The position numbers and the translations under genes were made by a program. Of a stretch of 34,374 bases of DNA, positions 6,615 to 14,530 are shown in pieces (the first letter of the stretch is position 1; the number at the start of each line of letters is the position of its first letter). The notes beneath the pieces are model-generated. The model had not been told where the DNA came from and searched no databases. It worked only from the letters and a program-made list of their open reading frames with translations. Location of the stretch: NCBI GenBank assembly GCA_902469965.1, contig CABREP010000021.1, positions 1 through 34,374 on the forward strand, in the 5' to 3' direction. This DNA is from Egerieimonas sp900552095 (GTDB lineage Bacteria > Bacillota > Clostridia > Lachnospirales > Lachnospiraceae).

Positions 6615-6643
6615 ATCATACCACAGAGTTTTTCAAAATGCAA
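6615..6643 (-). promoter_or_regulatory. lexA promoter
   Basis: Read on the minus strand, TTGCAT (6643-6638) and TATGAT (6620-6615) are separated by exactly 17 bases. The TATGAT is about 36 bases before the lexA start. Two degenerate LexA-box-like sequences lie just upstream: one overlaps the -35 (6642-6653) and the other is GAATGTTTGTTC (6656-6667). This fits autoregulation. Confidence 0.7.
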
Positions 6644-6686
6644 ACATATATTCACGAATGTTTGTTCGGAAATTTTCTGTAATCTA

Positions 6687-6715
6687 TTGACAAACATCTG
6701 TTCTGGTAATATAAT
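6687..6715 (+). promoter_or_regulatory. Consensus promoter of the LysM gene with an internal LexA-like box
   Basis: TTGACA at 6687-6692 and TATAAT at 6710-6715 are both perfect hexamers, 17 bases apart. The spacer contains AAACATCTGTTC (6692-6703), one mismatch from a GAAC-N4-GTTC box. A promoter this strong is expected to need tight repression. Confidence 0.85.
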
Positions 6716-6722
6716 AAAAACA

Positions 6723-6734
6723 GAACAGATGTTC
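6723..6734. promoter_or_regulatory. LexA operator (SOS box)
   Basis: GAACAGATGTTC is a perfect GAAC-N4-GTTC palindrome, matching the known Gram-positive LexA box core. It sits at the expected transcription start of the LysM gene, so LexA binding would block initiation. It is followed by CG, as in the full box. Confidence 0.8.
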
Positions 6735-6776
6735 CGAATATATTTTCGATTTCTATGGCATAAGGAGGGGTTATCC

Positions 6777-7109
6777 ATGAATAAAACACGAAAAGCATAT
6801 GTAAGAAGGATCCGTGAGAGAATTCTCATGCTGGTTATCGGCATTCTGATCGGTCTGTTTTTATTTCAGATTTTTGCAGTCAGAACCAGCGCAGATAATC
6901 GACAGGAACGGTATAAATATTATACCAGTGTATTTGTGAAACCGGGGGACAGCCTTTGGACCATTGCAGAGAATTATATTACAGACGATTATGAAGATAT
7001 GGAAAGTTACATTGCGGAGGTCATGAAGATGAACCATCTGGGAGAACCACAGGTTCAGGCAGGGAATTACATCTGTGTTCCTTATTATTCAGACGAACTT
7101 TTGAAATAA
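6777..7109 (+). CDS. Membrane-anchored LysM protein, YneA-like SOS cell-division inhibitor
   Basis: This 110-residue protein has a basic N-terminus, one membrane segment (about residues 17-38, LMLVIGILIGLFLFQIF) and an external LysM domain (about 50-105, VKPGDSLWTIAENYI...VQAGNYICVPY). Architecture, size and position divergent from lexA match Bacillus YneA, which delays septation during DNA damage. Equivalence is inferred from context. ATG 6777 is preceded by AAGGAGGGG. Transcription should come from the consensus promoter at 6687-6715 and be held off by LexA at 6723-6734. Confidence 0.85.
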   Translation: MNKTRKAYVRRIRERILMLVIGILIGLFLFQIFAVRTSADNRQERYKYYTSVFVKPGDSLWTIAENYITDDYEDMESYIAEVMKMNHLGEPQVQAGNYICVPYYSDELLK

Positions 7110-7156
7110 AACCGGACAGATAAAAACAAGAGCGATAAAAGGAAGGATAAAAAAAG

Positions 7157-7190
7157 ATTGGCTGAAAACAGCCATTCCTTTCTTTTTCGC
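7157..7190 (+). terminator. Intrinsic terminator after the LysM gene
   Basis: GGCTG (7160-7164) pairs with CAGCC (7169-7173) across a four-A loop. The stem is extended by flanking bases with one mismatch, and a T-rich tract follows (CCTTTCTTTTT, to about 7187). It isolates the SOS gene from the recombinase, which has its own promoter. Confidence 0.65.
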
Positions 7191-7286
7191 AATATCTATA
7201 TGAAAAACATGTGTTTGTCGTATAGATTTATGCTTCTTTCTTTACAGCTTTCAGAGGTGCTCTTTGTTTTCTTTTCCCTGCTGCTG

Positions 7287-7295
7287 TGTTATAAT
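7287..7295 (+). promoter_or_regulatory. Extended -10 promoter for the tyrosine recombinase
   Basis: TGTTATAAT at 7287-7295 is an extended -10 (TGn plus perfect TATAAT). No good -35 is present at 17 bases, as is common for this promoter type. It lies 44 bases before the recombinase start. Confidence 0.6.
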
Positions 7296-7338
7296 ACAGA
7301 TACCTTTTTTATATTATACGGAATCAGAGGATGTTTTT

Positions 7339-8400
7339 ATGGATCAGAAGAAAATTACTTATACCGAACAAAATACCGTACAGAATACTTTGAAGCTACG
7401 TGAAATATTAAAAACCCTTCCTCCTTTTGCCCGCGACTATTTTCGTGCTATAGAGGCTGCTACAACGGCGAAAACCCGGATTTCCTACGCTTATGACATC
7501 CGGATTTTCTTCCAGTTCCTTCTGGAGGAAAATCCGACTCTGAAGGGAAAAGCCATGACTGAGATCCCCCTGGAAATCCTGGACGAGATCCGTGCCCTGG
7601 ATATTGAGGAATATATGGAATATCTGAAGGTCTACCGGGATTCGGATAACCAGATGATTACCAACGGCGAAAAAGGACTGAAAAGAAAGATGTCAGCGCT
7701 GCGCAGTTTCTACTCCTACTACTTCAAACATGAAATGATCCGGACAAATCCCACTCTTCTGGTCGATATGCCGAAGCTTCATGAAAAAGCCATTGTCCGT
7801 CTGGATGCAGACGAAGTCGCTCTTCTTCTGGATTATATGGAACATGCCGGAGATACTCTGACAGGGCAGAAACGGGCCTACTATGAGAAAACGAAAGAAC
7901 GGGATCTGGCACTGGTTACTCTTCTTCTCGGAACAGGAATCCGCGTCTCAGAGTGCGTGGGCCTCGACGTGGAAGATATTGATTTTAAGAATAACGGAAT
8001 CAAAGTCACCCGAAAGGGTGGAAATGAAATGATCGTTTACTTTGGCGAGGAAGTGGAAAAAGCGCTGCAGCGCTATCTGGAAGTAAGGAAGGGAATTACT
8101 CCTCTGGCAGGACACGAACACGCTCTCTTCTATTCTACCCAGCGCCGGCGGATCGGAGTCCAGGCTGTAGAAAATCTGGTAAAAAAATATGCCCGTCAGA
8201 TCACTACTACGAAAAAAATTACGCCCCACAAGCTTCGCAGCACCTACGGCACCGCCCTGTATCAGAATACAGGGGACATTTATCTGGTTGCCGATGTGCT
8301 GGGACACAGGGACGTAAATACTACGAAAAAACATTATGCTGCTATTGATGACAGCAGAAGACGCAAAGCCGCCGGAGCTGTCAAGCTCCGGGAACCCTGA
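7339..8400 (+). CDS. Tyrosine recombinase/integrase, Xer-like
   Basis: This 353-residue enzyme has an N-terminal SAM-like core-binding domain (about 25-140) and a C-terminal catalytic domain. All six catalytic positions are visible: Arg202 (GTGIRVSE), Lys226 (TRKGG), His297 and Arg300 (HKLR), His323 (LGHRD) and Tyr333 (KKHYAAID). It should be active in DNA strand exchange. It is longer than XerC/D (~300) because of an N-terminal extension and an insertion around 170-190. No integrated element, excisionase or att-like repeat is beside it, so a chromosomal Xer-like role is more likely than a phage integrase. The start is ATG 7339 with AGAGG eight bases before. It converges on dtd with a 21-base gap and no clear terminator. 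Confidence 0.88.
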   Translation: MDQKKITYTEQNTVQNTLKLREILKTLPPFARDYFRAIEAATTAKTRISYAYDIRIFFQFLLEENPTLKGKAMTEIPLEILDEIRALDIEEYMEYLKVYRDSDNQMITNGEKGLKRKMSALRSFYSYYFKHEMIRTNPTLLVDMPKLHEKAIVRLDADEVALLLDYMEHAGDTLTGQKRAYYEKTKERDLALVTLLLGTGIRVSECVGLDVEDIDFKNNGIKVTRKGGNEMIVYFGEEVEKALQRYLEVRKGITPLAGHEHALFYSTQRRRIGVQAVENLVKKYARQITTTKKITPHKLRSTYGTALYQNTGDIYLVADVLGHRDVNTTKKHYAAIDDSRRRKAAGAVKLREP

Positions 8401-8421
8401 ATCCGGTAAGAATTTTCCATT

Positions 8422-8874
8422 TTATAAGGAAAAAAGGCGGTCATCCAGAACAATCGTAAATGGGCCGTCATTTTCCAGCTCTATCTTCATATCGGCCCCA
8501 AATACCCCCTGTTTGACCTGCGGTATCACAAGGGAGGCTTCTTGAACCATATATCTGTACAGCGCTTCTGCCCGGTCAGGAGCGCCTGCTTCCACAAAAC
8601 TGGGACGATTTCCCTTTCGGCAGTTGGCATACAGAGTAAACTGGGAAACGAAAAGCAGCTCTCCTCCCACATCCTTTAGGGAAAGGTTTGTCTTTCCCTC
8701 CTCATCAGCAAAAATTCTCAGATTCAGCAATTTTTTCAGATACAGATCTGCTGTTTTCTCATCATCTGAATCTCCTACACCCACAAATACAAGCAAACCT
8801 TTTCCAATCTTACTGTGCATACTCCCGTCAATCGTTACGGAAGCATGGTTGACACGCTGTATCACCAGTCTCAT
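8422..8874 (-). CDS. dtd: D-aminoacyl-tRNA deacylase
   Basis: This 150-residue Dtd removes D-amino acids from mischarged tRNAs. Signature blocks are MRLVIQRVNHASV at the start, the SQFTLYA active-site motif, and GVFGADMKIELENDGP near the end. Length is normal. Its ATG directly abuts the TAA of the upstream transporter gene, and its ribosome binding site (AGAGGAG) lies inside that gene, so the two are co-transcribed and probably translationally coupled. Confidence 0.95.
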   Translation of the reverse strand: MRLVIQRVNHASVTIDGSMHSKIGKGLLVFVGVGDSDDEKTADLYLKKLLNLRIFADEEGKTNLSLKDVGGELLFVSQFTLYANCRKGNRPSFVEAGAPDRAEALYRYMVQEASLVIPQVKQGVFGADMKIELENDGPFTIVLDDRLFSL

Positions 8875-10212
8875 TTATTTTTTCTCCTCTTTCTTTTGAT
8901 TCTCGCCGGAATTCTTTCGCTTTTTCCGGTAAACAAAAACCTGCTCTCTTCCCATTGGCATTTCCTTCTTCGCCCGCGGAACCGGCTGCCTTGTTTCCGG
9001 ATCCAGATGATCCATATTTTTGTAAGCATCCACTTCTACAGGAAGCTGTCTGGAGCGAAGCCGGTTGTTGATAATATTGCGAACGATCACGCAGATAACA
9101 GCACAGATGGGAACCCCCACAACCATTCCCAGAAGTCCGAACAGACCTCCTCCTACCAGAATTGCAACGATTACCATAAAGCTGGAAAGACCGGTGGAAC
9201 CTCCCAGAATCTTCGGTCCCAGAAAGTTCCCGTCAAACTGCTGCAGTGCCAGAATAAAAATGGCAAAGTACAGCGCCTGCAGAGGATTTACCAGAAGAAT
9301 CAGTATAATGGACGGAATCGCACCGATATAGGGACCAAAAAACGGAATCACGTTCGTCACACCTACCACCACGCTGACCAGCAGGGCATACGGCGTTCCC
9401 AACAGTGTAGTTCCAATATAGCAGAGAATTCCAATAATGATGGAATCAATGATCTTTCCAATAATAAATCCGCCAAATGTCTTATCCACAAAACGCAGAT
9501 CCCGCAGAACCATATTGGAATTTTCCGGTTTCAAAACTGCGAACAAAAACTGTTTTGCCTTGGCTATATAAGCCTCCTTGCTGTACATAAGATAAATGGA
9601 TACGATCACACCTACCAGAAAGTTCTTCAGGAAATTGACCATGCCCATGATACTGATAGAAAACTCCCGAACCATCACATTTACTTGAGGCAGAAGCTCC
9701 GTAGTCAGCCAAACTTCCGCTTTTGCCGTAGCTGTATCGAAAACATTCATCATAGACTCCCGCATATCCGGATTATCTTTCAGCAGCTGGGTAATCCATT
9801 CCTGAATATTCCGCACATACCGGTCAAAGTTATTGGCAATATTTGTGATACTGGAAAAGATTTCCGGCACCAGAAGCGCAATCAGTCCATAGATACAGAA
9901 CAGGAAAAAAAGAAGGACACAGACCACGCAGCACATCCGAATAATCTTCTTTCCCACTGTTCCCACTTTTTTTTCAAAGCGGTGAAAAAAAGGAAAGATC
10001 ACACTTTCCTCCAGAAAGCGTACCATTGGATTCAACAGATAAGCCAGCACCAGCCCGTAGATCAAAGGAGCCAGAATCTCCAGGATTGCGGTAATCCCGC
10101 CAATCAGAGTGTTCATACGGAACAGGCCAAAATAAAACAAAATACTGGCGGCAATAACACAGAAAGCTGTGATCCCCCAGTATAGATATTTCTTATCCCA
10201 GCGAAATTTCAT
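8875..10212 (-). CDS. AI-2E family transporter (PerM-like membrane protein)
   Basis: This 445-residue polytopic membrane protein has N-terminal segments FCVIAASILFYFGLF and APLIYGLVLAYLL, a long soluble loop, and several C-terminal segments including the family block NVIPFFGPYIGAIPS. The C-terminal tail is charged and cytosolic. Members are described as autoinducer-2 exporters or ion antiporters; the substrate here is unknown. ATG 10212 is chosen because GGAGG lies six bases before it; an upstream frame extension to 10254 has no such signal. Promoter: TATAAT with extended TG at 10243-10251. Confidence 0.9.
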   Translation of the reverse strand: MKFRWDKKYLYWGITAFCVIAASILFYFGLFRMNTLIGGITAILEILAPLIYGLVLAYLLNPMVRFLEESVIFPFFHRFEKKVGTVGKKIIRMCCVVCVLLFFLFCIYGLIALLVPEIFSSITNIANNFDRYVRNIQEWITQLLKDNPDMRESMMNVFDTATAKAEVWLTTELLPQVNVMVREFSISIMGMVNFLKNFLVGVIVSIYLMYSKEAYIAKAKQFLFAVLKPENSNMVLRDLRFVDKTFGGFIIGKIIDSIIIGILCYIGTTLLGTPYALLVSVVVGVTNVIPFFGPYIGAIPSIILILLVNPLQALYFAIFILALQQFDGNFLGPKILGGSTGLSSFMVIVAILVGGGLFGLLGMVVGVPICAVICVIVRNIINNRLRSRQLPVEVDAYKNMDHLDPETRQPVPRAKKEMPMGREQVFVYRKKRKNSGENQKKEEKK

Positions 10213-10242
10213 TATGATGCCTCCATTAATTAAGATATTGGA

Positions 10243-10251
10243 ATTATACCA
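10243..10251 (-). promoter_or_regulatory. Extended -10 promoter for the AI-2E transporter/dtd pair
   Basis: On the minus strand the sequence reads TGGTATAAT, a TGn-TATAAT extended -10, about 30 bases before the start codon. The -35 is weak (GAGACA at 17 bases). Confidence 0.55.
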
Positions 10252-10299
10252 CATTTTCCTGCCGTTGTCTCAGTCATATGAAAAAAAGCTGAAAATTTC

Positions 10300-10328
10300 T
10301 TGCACATCGTGATTTCAGCCGCTATAAT
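10300..10328 (+). promoter_or_regulatory. Promoter of the ttcA-like gene with an overlapping dyad
   Basis: TTGCAC (10300-10305) and TATAAT (10323-10328) are 17 bases apart. A dyad GCTGAAA (10288-10294) / TTTCAGC (10313-10319) spans the -35 and could be an operator. In the transcribed leader, TCTGCCC (10348-10354) pairs with GGGCAGA (10359-10365) to form a hairpin before the ribosome binding site. Confidence 0.65.
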
Positions 10329-10384
10329 GGTGTGAGTATGGAAAAGCTCTGCCCGACCGGGCAGATACACAGAAAGGATAGAAC

Positions 10385-11116
10385 ATGAAACTGCAACAGC
10401 TTCTCAGCTATACCAGAAAAGCCGTGGACGATTATCAGCTGATCGATGACGGGGATAAGATTGCCGTTGGCATTTCCGGAGGAAAAGACAGCCTTACTCT
10501 GCTGTATGCCCTGCACGGCCTGAAACGCTTCTATCCCCGCTCCTTTTCCCTGATCGGGGTAACCGTTGATCTGGGATTTCCCGGCTTCGATTTAAGTGAA
10601 ATAAGGGCACTGTGCGCCAGTCTGGAGATTCCTTATGAAGTAGTCAAAACAGATATCGGCCAGATTATTTTTGAAGAGCGGAAGGAAAAAAATCCCTGCT
10701 CTCTCTGTGCCAAAATGCGGAAAGGCGCTTTAAACCAGGCAGTAAAAGAACTGGGCTGCAACAAAGTTGCTTACGCCCATCATAAAGATGACGTGGTGGA
10801 GACCATGCTCCTCTCCCTGATCTTTGAGGGAAGATTTCATTCTTTTTCTCCAAAGACCTATCTGGATCGGATGGATCTCACCGTAATCCGTCCCATGCTC
10901 TATGTGGACGAATACGATGTCATCGGATTCCAGAACAAATATCAACTTCCTGTGAGTAAGAATCCCTGTCCCGCCGACGGGTACACCAAACGGGAGTATG
11001 CCAAAGAGCTGCTGGCTCAGCTGACGCGGGAGAATCCCGGAGTAAAAGAAAGGATGTTTTCAGCAATTGTAAATGGGAATCTCTCCGGATGGCCTCCTCT
11101 TTTTACCGGAAAATAA
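10385..11116 (+). CDS. TtcA/TilS-family ATP pyrophosphatase, probable tRNA 2-thiocytidine synthetase
   Basis: This 243-residue PP-loop enzyme carries the ATP motif SGGKDS at 31-36. Cys105 and Cys108 (NPCSLC) and Cys195 (NPCPADG) match the three-cysteine [4Fe-4S] site of TtcA, which thiolates C32 of some tRNAs. HHKDDVVETMLL is the second nucleotide-binding block of the family. It is shorter than E. coli TtcA (~310), so substrate identity is less certain. It stands alone on the + strand between minus-strand genes, with its own promoter and terminator. Confidence 0.82.
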   Translation: MKLQQLLSYTRKAVDDYQLIDDGDKIAVGISGGKDSLTLLYALHGLKRFYPRSFSLIGVTVDLGFPGFDLSEIRALCASLEIPYEVVKTDIGQIIFEERKEKNPCSLCAKMRKGALNQAVKELGCNKVAYAHHKDDVVETMLLSLIFEGRFHSFSPKTYLDRMDLTVIRPMLYVDEYDVIGFQNKYQLPVSKNPCPADGYTKREYAKELLAQLTRENPGVKERMFSAIVNGNLSGWPPLFTGK

Positions 11117-11152
11117 GCGCAGTTTCTGCTTTGCTCACAGCTGCAGAATCAG

Positions 11153-11205
11153 AAATGGATGTGAATTTAAACCCTCTGCTTAAAATTCACATCCATTTTA
11201 TTTTT
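11153..11205 (+). terminator. Intrinsic terminator after the ttcA-like gene
   Basis: A perfect 16-bp stem, 11153-11168 with 11183-11198, is followed by TATTTTT. The convergent kinase-like gene ends 36 bases further on, so it may also stop transcription from the other side. Confidence 0.85.
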
Positions 11206-11240
11206 CACATCTTTTCTTAAAGCTGCATCTGATCTTCCGA

Positions 11241-11891
11241 TCAGTAATAAATAACTTTTTTATCTTCTTCGTCTTCCCTTATGGCAATCGCTCTCTTGAT
11301 AAGCTTTACGCAGCCATCAATTCCGAAAAGTCCACTGTCCAGACAGAGATCGTATCCGGAAGCCTCGCCCCATTTTTTACTGGTATAATAGTTATAGTAA
11401 CTGGCTCTCTTCTTATCTGTTTTCAAAATCCGCTCTTTCGCCTTGGCATCTGTCAGATCGTATTTCTTGGCGATACGGCGAATACGGCTGGAAAGATCCG
11501 CATGGATAAATACCGAAAGCACGTTGGGGAAGTCAGCCAGAGCATAATCTGCACAGCGTCCTACAATAATGCAGGGTCCCTCCTCTGCCAGTTTTTTAAT
11601 ACTGTCATACTGAGCAAGAAAAACTTTCTGATTGATAGGCATATCCGCAAAACTGGCGGAACTGTAACCAAAAGAATACGTATCCATTACCAGAGAGTAA
11701 AGGAAACTGTTCGTAGGTTTTTCATCGTGATTTTCAAAAAGTTCCTGACACAGTCCGCTGTCTTTTGCTGCTCGATCCAAAAGTTCTTTGTCATAGCATT
11801 TGATACCGAGATCACTGGCCAGCGTCTGACCAATCTCACGTCCTGCACTGCCGAACTGGCGGCCAATTGTTATAACAGTCTGAATACTCAT
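11241..11891 (-). CDS. Cytidylate kinase-like family protein
   Basis: This 216-residue P-loop NTPase has the nucleotide-binding loop GRQFGSAGREIG at about 10-21, and a conserved IIVGRCADYAL segment and RIRRIAKKYDLT basic stretch characteristic of the cytidylate-kinase-like family (PF13189). These are common in Clostridia. Their substrate is unknown, and housekeeping CMP kinase (Cmk) is a separate protein. ATG 11891 is preferred: GGAAGGGG precedes it, and an upstream GTG (11909) would place that signal inside the gene. Its own promoter (TTGTAT, 17 bases, TATAAT) lies at 11927-11955. Confidence 0.85.
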   Translation of the reverse strand: MSIQTVITIGRQFGSAGREIGQTLASDLGIKCYDKELLDRAAKDSGLCQELFENHDEKPTNSFLYSLVMDTYSFGYSSASFADMPINQKVFLAQYDSIKKLAEEGPCIIVGRCADYALADFPNVLSVFIHADLSSRIRRIAKKYDLTDAKAKERILKTDKKRASYYNYYTSKKWGEASGYDLCLDSGLFGIDGCVKLIKRAIAIREDEEDKKVIYY

Positions 11892-11926
11892 ATTTGTCGC
11901 CCCTTCCACCGAATATTTCTACTGTT

Positions 11927-11955
11927 ATTATAATCCAGTTAATCAAAACATACAA
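11927..11955 (-). promoter_or_regulatory. Promoter of the cytidylate-kinase-like gene
   Basis: On the minus strand TTGTAT (11955-11950) and TATAAT (11932-11927) are 17 bases apart in the gap after the rluD stop. Confidence 0.65.
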
Positions 11956-11966
11956 GTAAAACAGTA

Positions 11967-12890
11967 TTATTTTTGCAATTTTTGTAACAATTTCTCAAAA
12001 TATTCAGGCAGGGGAGATTCAAATTCCATGTAAACTCCGGTGGACGGATGGAGAAATCCCAGTACCATAGCATGAAGACACTGTCCTTCCAAAGAAAATG
12101 GACACCGGGAAGGTCCATAGACACTGTCCCCCAGAAGCGGGTGTCCGATGCTGGCCATGTGAACACGGATCTGATGGGTCCGTCCTGTCTCCAGCTGGCA
12201 CTCGATATACGTATAACCTTTCAGCTCTTCCAGCACATGGTAATGCGTAACCGCCTCTTTTCCATTCTTCCGGTTCACAGCCATCTTCTTCCGGTCAACC
12301 GGATGGCGGCCAATAGGGGCATTTACCGTTCCATCCTCCTTCAGGCTGCCCAAAACGATCGCCCTGTACTTTCGGGTAATACTGTGTTCTTTCAACTGAG
12401 CAGCCAGACTCTGATGGGCTCTGTCATTTTTACAGACAACTAAAACACCGGTAGTATCCCGGTCGATCCGATGGACGATTCCAGGACGCAAAACTCCGTT
12501 AATTCCGGAAAGCTGTCCACGGCAATGATAGAGAACTCCATTTACCAGCGTCCCTGAAAGATGTCCTGCTGCCGGGTGTACCACCATCCCCTTGGGTTTA
12601 TTGACAAGAAGTACATCCTCGTCCTCATACAAAATATCAAGAGGTATATTCTCCGGAAATGCTTCAGGCTCCTGAACTTCCGGAAGTTCCAGAGAAATCT
12701 GATCCCCTTTTTTCACTTTATAATTTGCTTTTACAATTTTTCCATTTACCTCTGCCAGATTCTCTTTTAGAAGTTTCTGCAGGTAGGAACGGGTCAGATC
12801 CGGAATCTGTTCCGCCAAATATCTGTCCAGACGCATTCCTTCCTCCTGACAGGATAACATCCGGATTCCTCCATTTTTAAGATCTTCCAT
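11967..12890 (-). CDS. rluD: RluD-type 23S rRNA pseudouridine synthase
   Basis: This 307-residue protein has an N-terminal S4 RNA-binding domain (about 17-75, MRLDRYLAEQIPDLTRSYLQK) and an RluA-family catalytic domain. The HRIDRDTTG motif contains catalytic Asp143, and GRTHQIRVHMASIGHPLLGD is the conserved C-terminal block. It converts uridines to pseudouridine, most likely in 23S rRNA. Its ATG overlaps the lspA stop by one base (TGATG), with GGAGGAG just upstream, so it is co-translated with lspA. This neighbour pair is standard in Firmicutes. It is the last gene of the hlyD-yggS-sepF operon. Confidence 0.94.
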   Translation of the reverse strand: MEDLKNGGIRMLSCQEEGMRLDRYLAEQIPDLTRSYLQKLLKENLAEVNGKIVKANYKVKKGDQISLELPEVQEPEAFPENIPLDILYEDEDVLLVNKPKGMVVHPAAGHLSGTLVNGVLYHCRGQLSGINGVLRPGIVHRIDRDTTGVLVVCKNDRAHQSLAAQLKEHSITRKYRAIVLGSLKEDGTVNAPIGRHPVDRKKMAVNRKNGKEAVTHYHVLEELKGYTYIECQLETGRTHQIRVHMASIGHPLLGDSVYGPSRCPFSLEGQCLHAMVLGFLHPSTGVYMEFESPLPEYFEKLLQKLQK

Positions 12891-13417
12891 CAGCTCTTCT
12901 CCTCCCGGCGGCGGAAACTGAGGAAATCAAAATCTTCTTCCTTGTATTTAAAGAAAATCAGCAGGATCAGAACAGCAAAAGAAACGGTCACATAAATATC
13001 CGCCACATTAAAAACGGGAAACTCCATAAATACTGTTTCAAAAAAATCCACAACAAAGCGCTGACGCACCCGGTCGATCAGATTGCCCATACCGCCGGCA
13101 AGGATTCCCACTGCCACCGCGTGAAGAGGCAGCATCCGCCGTGTTCTCGGAATCTTAAAAAACAAAACGGCAGGCAGAAGAAGAAAAAGTGAGGTGATCA
13201 CAATAAAAAAGGTCTGCTGATCCTGCAGCATGCCAAAGGCGGCACCTCTGTTCTCCAGATAATGAAGATTCATAATCCCGGGGATCAAAACCCGATCCGA
13301 CTGTCCTGCCAGATATTCTACAGCCAGATATTTGGTCCACTGATCCAGAAAAACCAGAAATACAGTTGTCAAAATCCCTGCCGCAGCATATCGTATCAAT
13401 GATTTTTTATTTTTCAT
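12890..13417 (-). CDS. lspA: Prolipoprotein signal peptidase II
   Basis: This 175-residue membrane aspartyl protease cuts lipoprotein signal peptides after lipidation. It has four hydrophobic segments, and the catalytic aspartates Asp115 (GNLIDR) and Asp140 (FNVADIYV) are present, with the conserved NRGAAFG loop. ATG 13417 overlaps the aroB stop by one base and has GGAG at a ten-base distance. A TTG at 13423 is in frame but too close to that signal. The tail is charged (KEEDFDFLSFRRREE). Confidence 0.95.
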   Translation of the reverse strand: MKNKKSLIRYAAAGILTTVFLVFLDQWTKYLAVEYLAGQSDRVLIPGIMNLHYLENRGAAFGMLQDQQTFFIVITSLFLLLPAVLFFKIPRTRRMLPLHAVAVGILAGGMGNLIDRVRQRFVVDFFETVFMEFPVFNVADIYVTVSFAVLILLIFFKYKEEDFDFLSFRRREEKS

Positions 13418-14520
13418 CAGCAAGAAACTCCTTGTATAAAATGGATAGCAGATAACAGTTCCTGATCTGTTACCGCTTTATCGATCACGCTCTTTCCCAG
13501 TTCGCTCAGAAGAATAAATTTTAATTTTCCCTGCTCCACCTTTTTATCTGATCTGGCGGCAGCCAGGATATCTTCTGCAGACAGTTCTCCTTCGGCGATA
13601 GAGACCGGAAGTCCAAATTCAGAAATGCTTTCTTTGATCTCCGACAGTTCCCCGTCCGTCAGCCATCCTCTTTTCCAGGAAAGATATGCTGCACCCACCA
13701 TACCGATTGCCACACACTGACCGTGAAGCATCTTAAAATCCATCAGTTTTTCAATCGCATGGCCAATGGTGTGACCAAAATTTAAGATAGCACGCAGCCC
13801 CTGCTCTGTGGGATCCTGTTCCACAACCAGACTTTTAATCTCACAGCTGCGGCGGATCATCGGTGTCAGGAAATGAGGATTCCGGGAAAGAATTTCCTCT
13901 TTATGCGCCCGGATCCAGCTGTAATATTCCCTGTCGTAGATCAAAGCAGTTTTCAGAACCTCCGCCATACCGCAGGCAAACTGATCCTCCGAAAGAGCAG
14001 AAAGGAGACGAATATTCATATACACCAGCCGGGGCTGGCAAAAAGCACCCACCATATTCTTGTACTGATCAAAATCTACGCCTGTCTTTCCGCCAATACT
14101 GCTGTCTACCTGTGCCAGAAGTGTGGTTGGAATTTGAATAAAATCAATTCCTCTAAGATAGGTGGCAGCCGCAAAGCCTGTCATATCTCCCGTTACTCCT
14201 CCGCCCAGCGCCACCAGCAGATCTTTTCTGTCCACATGGGTTTCAATAAGGTGGCGGTACAGTCTCTGAATCGTTTCCAGATTTTTGCTTTTTTCTCCTG
14301 TCGGAAAAAGAAATACGGAAACCTCTTCAAAAAAAGTGGAGAGATACTTTTTTACCTCTTCCCCGAAGAGAGCAAAGACCTTATCATCCGAAACGATGCA
14401 CGCCTTTTTTGCCCTCAGTTCCAGCGCAGTCAATTCTGGAACAAGATCATTAAAATCCTCTCTCCAGACCAGTTTATAATCAAATGACCCTTCTCTTTTT
14501 ACTCTCAGATATTCTTTCAT
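13417..14520 (-). CDS. aroB: 3-dehydroquinate synthase
   Basis: This 367-residue AroB is the second enzyme of the shikimate pathway, cyclising DAHP to 3-dehydroquinate with NAD and a metal. The NAD/substrate block GGGVTGDMTGFAAATYLRG, the IPTTLLAQVDSSIGGKTGVD block and metal-binding His in NFGHTIGHAIE are intact. ATG 14520 follows AGGAGAGAG; the open frame extends to 14556 but into ylmH. It lies inside an otherwise cell-division/RNA-modification operon, 10 bases after ylmH and overlapping lspA by one base, an unusual place for an aromatic amino-acid gene. Confidence 0.95.
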   Translation of the reverse strand: MKEYLRVKREGSFDYKLVWREDFNDLVPELTALELRAKKACIVSDDKVFALFGEEVKKYLSTFFEEVSVFLFPTGEKSKNLETIQRLYRHLIETHVDRKDLLVALGGGVTGDMTGFAAATYLRGIDFIQIPTTLLAQVDSSIGGKTGVDFDQYKNMVGAFCQPRLVYMNIRLLSALSEDQFACGMAEVLKTALIYDREYYSWIRAHKEEILSRNPHFLTPMIRRSCEIKSLVVEQDPTEQGLRAILNFGHTIGHAIEKLMDFKMLHGQCVAIGMVGAAYLSWKRGWLTDGELSEIKESISEFGLPVSIAEGELSAEDILAAARSDKKVEQGKLKFILLSELGKSVIDKAVTDQELLSAIHFIQGVSC

Positions 14521-14530
14521 AAGCTCTCTC

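Noticed and set aside
8815..10185. 456-codon open frame on the + strand opposite the AI-2E transporter gene
   Set aside because: Sequence is rich in His, Gln and Asn and lacks a ribosome binding site. It is the antisense of a well-supported membrane-protein gene and is not a separate gene.
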